Source: Planctomycetota bacterium
Lineage (GTDB): Bacteria > Planctomycetota > Planctomycetia > Isosphaerales > Isosphaeraceae
DNA: 10,693 nt
Assembly (NCBI GenBank): GCA_021777685.1
Contig: JAJYDH010000190.1
Span: forward strand, 1 to 10,693
Direction: 5' to 3'
The notes under the pieces were generated by a model. That model was given only the letters and a program-made list of their open reading frames with translations, had not been told where the DNA came from and searched no databases. Numbering within the stretch: the stretch's first letter is position 1; every line of letters starts with the position of its first letter. Shown piece by piece: positions 5,460 to 10,693 of this stretch. A program made the translations under genes and the position numbers.

Positions 5460-7769
5460 ATGCTCGTCAACGCGACGGGTCCTCCGGATCTCGCGACCTG
5501 CGACCGTGAGCCCATCCACATCCCCGGCGGGATCCAGCCGCACGGGGTCCTGCTGACGCTCAACGAGCCCGACCTGGCCGTGCTCCAGGCGAGCCTCAAC
5601 GTCCAGGATCTGCTGGGGGTCGACGCGCGAGACCTGCTCGGCCGGCCGGTCGAGGACGTGCTCGGCGCGGACCTGGGCCAGGCGCTCCGGGCGTCGATCG
5701 AGCGAGGGCTGCTCGACAAACATCCGCTGTTCCTGGGCAAGGGGCCGCTGGCCGCCGGCTCCCAGCAGTTCGACGCGATCGTCCACCGCTCGGACGGGGC
5801 CCTGATCCTGGAGCTGGAGACGGCGGCGGTCGACGACGGGTCGGCGTTCCGCGACCTCTACCCGCTGGTCCGGACCTCGCTGTCGGGCTTCGAGGGGGCC
5901 TCGCGGGTCTTCGAGCTCTGCACGATGGCCGCGGCCGAGGTCCGCCGGCTCACCGGCTTCGACCGCGTGCTGATCTACCGATTCGACGAGGGCTGGAACG
6001 GCACGGTCATCGCGGAGGACCGCAACGACGAGCTGCCGTCGTACCTCGACCTGCGGTTCCCCGCCACCGACATCCCCGAGCAGGCCCGGATCCTCTACAG
6101 GGACAGCCGGGTCAGGCTGATCGCCGACGCCGCCTACCGCCAGGTGCCGATCATCCCCCCGGACAACCCCCGGAACGGCCGGCCGCTGGACCTCAGCTTC
6201 GCCACGCTCCGGAGCGTCTCGCCGGTCCACGTCGAGTACATGCGGAACATGGGCACGGCGTCGTCGATGTCGATCTCGATCCTCCGCGACGGCAAGCTCT
6301 GGGGGCTGATCTCCTGCCACCACAAGTCGCCCCGGGTCGTCCCCTACGAGATCCGGACCGCCTGCGACTTCCTCGGCCAGGTCCTGGCGCTGCAGATCGC
6401 CGCCAAGGAGCAGCGCGAGGAGCTGGAGCACCGCCTGGCCCGGAAGGCGGTGCAGGTCCGGCTCCTGGGCGGGATGACCGAGGAGAACGACTTCGTCGAG
6501 GGCCTGGTCCGGCTCCAGGCCGAGCTGCTGGAGCTGGTCGAGGCGTCCGGCGCGGCGATCCTCCACGATGGGCACTGCACCCTGATCGGCCAGACCCCCG
6601 ACGAGGGGTGGGTCGACCGGATCGCCGACTGGCTGGAGCGGGAGGGGCGCGACGACCTCTTCGCCGCCGAGTCGCTGGCCGGGCACTTCGGCGACGCCGG
6701 GGCGATCAAGGACGTCGCCAGCGGCGTGCTCGCCATCGCCATCTCGAAGCTGCACCGGGGCTACCTGTTCTGGTTCCGGCCCGAGGTGATCCGGACGGTC
6801 ACCTGGGGCGGCGACCCGGGCGCGAGCAAGCGGCCCGACGAGGGGGGGCGGATCCACCCCCGGAAGTCGTTCGAGGCGTGGAAGGAGACCGTCCGGGGCC
6901 AGTCGGCGCCCTGGAGGCCCAGCGAGGTCGAGGCGGCGACCGAGCTGCGCAACGCCATCGTCGGTATCGTCCTCCGCCAGGCCGAGGAGCGGGCCCAGCT
7001 CAGCGCCGAGCTGGAGCGGAGCAACAAGGAGCTGGAGGCGTTCTCGTACTCGGTCTCGCACGACCTCCGGGCGCCGTTCCGGCACATCGTGGGCTACTCC
7101 GAGATGCTCCGGGAGGAGGAGAGCACGCGGCTCGGCGAGGAGTCGAAGCGGTACATCGACACGATCATCGAGTCGGCCCAGTACGCCGGATCGCTCGTCG
7201 ACAACCTGCTGGCCTTCTCCCGGATGGGGCGGACGACCATCCACCCGGTGCCGATCGACATGAACTCGCTGACCCGCGAGGTCGTCCGCGACGTGATGGC
7301 CGAGGCCGGCGGGCGGTCGATCGCCTGGAAGATCGGCGACCTGCCCAAGGTCGAAGGCGACCTGATGATGATGCGGCTGGCGATGGGCAACCTCGCCTCC
7401 AACGCCGTGAAGTACACCCGGCCCCGCGCCGAGGCCGTCATCGAGATCGGCGCCGAGGTCAAGGGGGGCGAGGTCATCTTCTTCGTCCGAGACAACGGCA
7501 TCGGCTTCGACATGCGTTATGCCGACAAGCTGTTCGGCGTGTTCCAGCGCCTGCATCGGATGGAAGATTTCGAGGGGACTGGCATAGGGCTTGCAAACGT
7601 CCGACGGATCATGTCCCGCCACGGTGGCCGGACATGGGGCGAAGGCGAGGTCGACCGGGGAGCGACCTTCTCTTTCGCCCTGCCCAGGCTGAGCGGGCCG
7701 GAGAAGGGCAAGGGAGCCGCTCGAGGAAGTGTCAGCGATGCTGAAACCGATCCTGCTGGTGGAAGATAA
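5460..7769 (+). CDS. bphP: Bacteriophytochrome sensor histidine kinase
   Basis: A 769-residue soluble red/far-red photoreceptor kinase with the standard PAS-GAF-PHY-HisKA-HATPase order. The chromophore cysteine is Cys14 in CDREPIHIPGGIQPHG, the position that binds biliverdin in bacteriophytochromes. The GAF domain (about 145-315) has PATDIP (201-206, usually PASDIP), the chromophore-contact His257 (SPVHVEYMRNMG) and the paired His287-288 (ISCHH). The PHY domain (about 325-505) shows the tongue motifs WGGDP (449-453) and PRKSF (467-471). The kinase part has phosphoacceptor His534 (SVSHDLRAPF), N-box Asn644/Asn648, G1 DNGIGF (678-683) and G2 GTGIGL (706-711). All key residues are intact. The start has AGGAG 11 bases upstream. 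It is the first gene of an operon with two receiver-containing partners. No heme oxygenase gene is in the window. Confidence 0.96.
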   Translation: MLVNATGPPDLATCDREPIHIPGGIQPHGVLLTLNEPDLAVLQASLNVQDLLGVDARDLLGRPVEDVLGADLGQALRASIERGLLDKHPLFLGKGPLAAGSQQFDAIVHRSDGALILELETAAVDDGSAFRDLYPLVRTSLSGFEGASRVFELCTMAAAEVRRLTGFDRVLIYRFDEGWNGTVIAEDRNDELPSYLDLRFPATDIPEQARILYRDSRVRLIADAAYRQVPIIPPDNPRNGRPLDLSFATLRSVSPVHVEYMRNMGTASSMSISILRDGKLWGLISCHHKSPRVVPYEIRTACDFLGQVLALQIAAKEQREELEHRLARKAVQVRLLGGMTEENDFVEGLVRLQAELLELVEASGAAILHDGHCTLIGQTPDEGWVDRIADWLEREGRDDLFAAESLAGHFGDAGAIKDVASGVLAIAISKLHRGYLFWFRPEVIRTVTWGGDPGASKRPDEGGRIHPRKSFEAWKETVRGQSAPWRPSEVEAATELRNAIVGIVLRQAEERAQLSAELERSNKELEAFSYSVSHDLRAPFRHIVGYSEMLREEESTRLGEESKRYIDTIIESAQYAGSLVDNLLAFSRMGRTTIHPVPIDMNSLTREVVRDVMAEAGGRSIAWKIGDLPKVEGDLMMMRLAMGNLASNAVKYTRPRAEAVIEIGAEVKGGEVIFFVRDNGIGFDMRYADKLFGVFQRLHRMEDFEGTGIGLANVRRIMSRHGGRTWGEGEVDRGATFSFALPRLSGPEKGKGAARGSVSDAETDPAGGR
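7723..7728 (+). promoter_or_regulatory. Ribosome binding site for the response regulator
   Basis: GAGGAA inside the bphP reading frame lies nine bases before ATG 7738. It favours that ATG over the in-frame GTG at 7729, which directly abuts this site. Confidence 0.6.
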
Positions 7770-8187
7770 TCCGAAAGATGTCGAACTGTCGCTCGTCGCC
7801 CTGGGCAAGAGCCAGCTCGCCAATGAGGTGGTCGTTGTCCGAGACGGGGCCGAGGCGCTGGACTACCTCCGGTGCCAGGGCATCTATGCCGACCGGGCCC
7901 AGGGCAACCCGGCGGTCGTCCTGCTCGACCTGAAGCTGCCCAAGGTCGACGGCCTCCAGGTCCTCGAGCAGATCAAGGGGGACCCGCACCTCCAGAGCAC
8001 CCCCGTGGTCATCCTGACCTCCTCGCGCGAGGAGAAGGACCTGCTCCGGGGCTACCGGCTGGGCGTGAACGCCTACGTCGTCAAGCCGGTCAGCTTCAAG
8101 GAGTTCATCGAGGCCATCCAGGAGCTGGGCGTCTTCTGGGCCCTGATCAACGAGCCGCCGCCGGGCAGCCTGAAGCCAAAGCGATGA
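7738..8187 (+). CDS. Single-domain response regulator of the phytochrome-partner (Rcp1-like) type
   Basis: A 149-residue stand-alone receiver with no output domain. The acidic pocket is Glu9-Asp10 (LLVEDNP), the phosphoacceptor is Asp64 (VVLLDLKLPKVDG), the switch residues are Thr94-Ser95 (ILTSS), and the conserved lysine is Lys116 (YVVKP). The long insert after helix 2 (ALDYLRCQGIYADRAQGNP) and the C-terminal FWALINEPPP are typical of the small receivers encoded beside phytochrome kinases. The gene overlaps the end of bphP by 32 bases, implying translational coupling and a cognate pair. With no output domain it probably acts by protein contact or as a phosphate relay. The initiation codon is ATG 7738 because of its RBS. 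Identity as a receiver is very secure; its cognate role is inferred from position. Confidence 0.93.
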   Translation: MLKPILLVEDNPKDVELSLVALGKSQLANEVVVVRDGAEALDYLRCQGIYADRAQGNPAVVLLDLKLPKVDGLQVLEQIKGDPHLQSTPVVILTSSREEKDLLRGYRLGVNAYVVKPVSFKEFIEAIQELGVFWALINEPPPGSLKPKR

Positions 8188-8219
8188 AAATGCACGTCAC
8201 GCAGGGAAATTTCTTCGCC

Positions 8220-8224
8220 GAGGA
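8220..8224 (+). promoter_or_regulatory. Ribosome binding site that selects the hybrid kinase start
   Basis: GAGGA lies seven bases before ATG 8232, where the receiver domain begins. The competing in-frame ATG 8184 overlaps the previous stop as ATGA but has no Shine-Dalgarno of similar quality. Confidence 0.55.
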
Positions 8225-8231
8225 TCAGGGC

Positions 8232-10163
8232 ATGAGCGCGATCGTCATCTTACACCTGGAAGATAGCTTCCTCGACGCCGAGCTGATCCGCTCGCGCCTG
8301 GCCAAGGACGGGCTCCACGTCCAGATCCACCGGGTCGACGGCCGGGCCGAATTCCTCGACGCGCTCCAGGGCCGCCGCCATGACCTGATCCTGGCCGACT
8401 ACTCGCTGCCCAGCTTCGATGGCCTCTCGGCCCTGGAGATCGCCCGCGACCACGCCCCGCACACGCCGTTCCTGTTCGTCTCCGGCGTGATGGGCGAGGA
8501 GGTCGCCATCGAGAGCCTCAAGCAGGGGGCGACCGACTACGTGCTCAAGCACCGGATCGACCGGCTGACCCCGGCGGTCCGGAGGGCCCTGACCGAGGCC
8601 CGCGAGCGGAACGAGCGCCGCAAGGCCGAGGCGACCCTCCGCGAGCGCGAGCGGATGCACCGACTGACCCTCGACAGCGTCCGCGATTACGCCATCCTGA
8701 CCATGGACACCGCCGGCAGGATCACCGGCAGCAACGCCGGCGCCGAGCGCGTCCTGGGCTACCGCGAGGACGAGCTGAAGGGCCAGCCCGGCAGCATCCT
8801 CTACACCCCCGAGGACATCCGCGACGGCGTCCCCCGCCGCGAGCTCGACCGCGCCGGCGCCCGGGGGACCGGCGACGACGAGCGCTGGCACGTCCGCAAG
8901 GACGGCGTCCGGTTCTGGGGCAGCGGCCTGGTCATGCCCCTGCTCGACGAGTCCGGCCAGCTCCGGGGCTTCACCAAGATCGTCCGCGACATGACCGAGC
9001 GGAAGCGGGCCGAGGAGGCGCTCCGCGAGGCCGACCGCCGCAAGGACGAATTCCTCGCCATGCTCGCCCACGAGCTGCGCAACCCGCTCTCGGCGATCCA
9101 CAACGCCGCCCAGCTCGCCCGCAAGCCCGACCTCCCCGCCGACCGCCGAGAGTGGACCCAGGAGGTCATCGCCAACCAGGTCAGGCACCTGACCCACCTG
9201 GTCGACGACCTGCTCGACGTCTCGCGGATCACCCGGGGCAAGATCCGGCTCCGGCTCCAGCCGCTCGACCTCGTCGCCGTCCTCGGGCGGGCGATCGAGG
9301 CCGCCCGCCCCTCGATCGAGGCCCGTCGCCACGAGCTGGACGTCGCGATCGACCCCGGCCCGCTCCTCGTCGAGGGGGACCCGGTCCGCCTGGAGCAGGT
9401 TATCGTCAACCTCCTCACCAACGCCGCCAAGTACACCGAGCCCGGCGGCCGGATCGCCCTTTCCGCCCGGCAGGAGGAGAAGCAGCAGGTCGTCCGGATC
9501 AGGGACGACGGGATCGGCATCGTCCCCGACATGCTCCCCCGGGTCTTCGACCTGTTCGAGCAGGTCGACCACTCGCTCGACCGCTCGCAGGGCGGGCTGG
9601 GGATCGGCCTGACGATCGCCAGGCGACTGGTCGAATTGCACAAGGGGACGATCGAGGCCGCCAGCCTCGGGCCGGGCCTGGGCAGCGAGTTTACCGTCCG
9701 CCTCCCCGCCACCAGCCCCTCCGCCGAGGTCGCCCCGATCCGGGCGACCCCGCCGATCGAGGCCCGCGAGGGCTTCCGCGTCCTGGTCGTCGACGACAAC
9801 CTTGACTCCGCCGGTGCCCTGGCCGGCCTGCTCGAACTATCCGGCTTCGACGTCCGATCGGTCCACGAGGGCCGCGAGGCGATCTCCGCCGCCAGGCTCC
9901 ATCGCCCCAGGGCCGTCCTCCTCGACATCGGCCTGCCCGGCATGGACGGCTACCAGGTCGCCGAGCACATTCGCGGCGAGGAGGGGTTGGAGGACACCAC
10001 CATCATCGCCATCACCGGCTACGGCGAGGAGCAGGCGTTCCACCGCTCCCGGGAGGCCGGCTTCGACCACCACCTGGTCAAGCCGGTCGATTACGACACC
10101 CTGCTCGGCCTCCTCTTCGAGGAGGCCCGGGAGTCCTCCCGAAACGGGACGGACCAGGTCTGA
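8232..10163 (+). CDS. Hybrid histidine kinase, REC-PAS-HisKA-HATPase-REC
   Basis: A 643-residue soluble kinase with receivers at both ends. REC1 (about 3-122) has Glu10-Asp11, phosphoacceptor Asp56 (LILADYSLP) and Lys106 (DYVLK). A PAS domain with PAC tail spans about 142-262, ending in DMTERKRAEEAL. HisKA has His280 (MLAHELRNPLSAIHNA). The ATPase domain has N-box Asn393/Asn397, G1 DDGIG (425-429) and G2 GGLGIGL (454-460). REC2 (about 514-632) has Asp521-Asp522, phosphoacceptor Asp565 (VLLDIGLPGMDG), Thr595 and Lys617 (HHLVKPVD). No membrane segment is present. An N-terminal receiver on a kinase usually means its activity is set by another kinase, and the neighbouring phytochrome is the obvious candidate (inference). 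The PAS ligand is unknown. The start is ATG 8232 by its RBS; ATG 8184, coupled to the previous stop, would add 16 residues. Confidence 0.94.
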   Translation: MSAIVILHLEDSFLDAELIRSRLAKDGLHVQIHRVDGRAEFLDALQGRRHDLILADYSLPSFDGLSALEIARDHAPHTPFLFVSGVMGEEVAIESLKQGATDYVLKHRIDRLTPAVRRALTEARERNERRKAEATLRERERMHRLTLDSVRDYAILTMDTAGRITGSNAGAERVLGYREDELKGQPGSILYTPEDIRDGVPRRELDRAGARGTGDDERWHVRKDGVRFWGSGLVMPLLDESGQLRGFTKIVRDMTERKRAEEALREADRRKDEFLAMLAHELRNPLSAIHNAAQLARKPDLPADRREWTQEVIANQVRHLTHLVDDLLDVSRITRGKIRLRLQPLDLVAVLGRAIEAARPSIEARRHELDVAIDPGPLLVEGDPVRLEQVIVNLLTNAAKYTEPGGRIALSARQEEKQQVVRIRDDGIGIVPDMLPRVFDLFEQVDHSLDRSQGGLGIGLTIARRLVELHKGTIEAASLGPGLGSEFTVRLPATSPSAEVAPIRATPPIEAREGFRVLVVDDNLDSAGALAGLLELSGFDVRSVHEGREAISAARLHRPRAVLLDIGLPGMDGYQVAEHIRGEEGLEDTTIIAITGYGEEQAFHRSREAGFDHHLVKPVDYDTLLGLLFEEARESSRNGTDQV

Positions 10164-10187
10164 GCGAGGTCCTATCCTCTCGGCTCA
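10161..10187. terminator. Hairpin joining the two convergent stop codons
   Basis: TGAGCGAG (10161-10168) pairs with CTCGGCTCA (10179-10187), with one bulged base and a 10-base loop. The left arm begins with the TGA of the hybrid kinase. The right arm ends with the stop of the minus-strand gene. Its position suits a bidirectional terminator, but there is no T-tract and the stem is modest. Confidence 0.4.
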
Positions 10188-10693
10188 GCCCCGACGTCCT
10201 CGCATCAGCCTCCCGAAATGCCCGAAATGCCCGAAATGCCCGCCCATTCCGCGCGCCATCCGACCGGAGTGCATGGTCTGCGCGGTCAGGGTCGGGATCA
10301 TGGTGGGCATCGTCGGCGGTGTCATGGGCGAGGGTGTCGTGGGCGAGGTGGTAGGCGCCGGCGTCGTCGCGGTCGGAGTGGTCGGCACCGGAGTCGCGAC
10401 CGGCGTCGTCGGGGTTGTGGTGGCCATCGCCGCCGCCGTGATGACCGGGGTCGCCGTCGCGGTCGTGGTGATCGTCGGGTCGGTGGTCGAAGTCGTCGGA
10501 GGCGCCATCGGCATCATCGTGGGTGGTGCCATCGGCGCCGCCGTGCCCGTGGCCGTCGTGATCGTGGCCGAGGTCGGCGGGGCGAGCTTGGCCTGGTCGG
10601 CCTTGATCGCGGCCTGGTCGGCGGCGATCGTGGCCCTGTCGGCGTCGGTGACGCCGGAGGCCGTCTGGATCGCCTTGAGGTCGGTGTCGAAGA
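10185..10693 (-). CDS. Pro/Thr/Ala-rich protein with Gly-His-Phe tail (C-terminal part; start beyond window)
   Basis: The visible 168 C-terminal residues enter from the right edge. Residues 1-36 (numbered from the edge) are helical and coiled-coil-like, with repeats such as IAADQAAIKADQAKL (22-36). Residues 38-138 are a low-complexity Pro/Thr/Ala stretch with a few Met, resembling an extended cell-surface linker. The tail is basic and Gly-rich, with three HFG units (152-160) encoded by three copies of a nine-base repeat, ending RLMRGRRG. The helical part runs in frame into the Pro/Thr part, which argues that this frame, not the Asp/His-rich alternative on the same strand, is the coding one. 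Composition suggests an exported or cell-surface protein; the signal peptide would lie outside the window. The function is not recognised. Confidence 0.6.
   Translation of the reverse strand, partial: FDTDLKAIQTASGVTDADRATIAADQAAIKADQAKLAPPTSATITTATGTAAPMAPPTMMPMAPPTTSTTDPTITTTATATPVITAAAMATTTPTTPVATPVPTTPTATTPAPTTSPTTPSPMTPPTMPTMIPTLTAQTMHSGRMARGMGGHFGHFGHFGRLMRGRRG

Noticed and set aside
5244..7823. Long minus-strand open frame opposite bphP (859 residues)
   Set aside because: It is antisense to a fully recognisable phytochrome gene. Its Asp/Leu/Arg/Pro-rich translation is a composition shadow at high GC.
8250..9641. Long minus-strand open frame opposite the hybrid kinase (463 residues)
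   Set aside because: It mirrors a gene with intact kinase motifs, shows no domain of its own and has a low-complexity Gly/Asp/Val composition.

Overview
The window is high-GC DNA with dense third-position G/C genes and wide intergenic gaps. It most likely comes from a planctomycete, plausibly of the Isosphaeraceae type. The best single argument is the gene at 3053-3853. Its N-terminal half looks like the TIGR03000 domain, a family known from Planctomycetota. The Pro/Thr-rich export-type protein at the right edge and the non-coding repeat fields fit the same lineage.

Left part (1-2679): the 5' portion of an acetamidase/formamidase-family gene runs off the left edge on the minus strand. A roughly 750-base gene-free stretch follows. 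It holds a perfect 35-bp inverted repeat with GTAG feet, resembling a REP doublet (REPIN), and a field of about seven degenerate copies of a TTGGSTTCGAGTTTT-like word. A uroporphyrinogen-III synthase gene (hemD, minus) and a 90-residue unknown protein (plus) diverge from a 124-bp spacer.

Middle part (2680-5459): a tRNA gene with anticodon UUU is split in its anticodon arm by a 207-bp foldback insertion. A 10-bp direct repeat flanks the insertion, and joining across one repeat copy restores a perfect 72-nt cloverleaf. Next come a predicted exported TIGR03000-methyltransferase fusion with a TTG start (minus), a 78-residue unknown protein (minus), one ambiguous small ORF, and about 450 bases of apparently non-coding DNA.

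Right part (5460-10163): a three-gene light-signalling operon on the plus strand. It encodes a complete bacteriophytochrome histidine kinase (PAS-GAF-PHY-HisKA-HATPase, with the biliverdin cysteine), a single-domain response regulator overlapping it by 32 bases, and a REC-PAS-HisKA-HATPase-REC hybrid kinase. The likely flow is red/far-red light to the phytochrome kinase, then to the free-standing receiver and/or the N-terminal receiver of the hybrid kinase. No heme oxygenase (biliverdin source) or DNA-binding output protein lies in the window. The operon converges, with 21 bases between stop codons, on a Pro/Thr-rich protein that runs off the right edge on the minus strand.

The observations most worth a second look are the interrupted tRNA, the foldback element inside it, the REPIN, and the exported methyltransferase.
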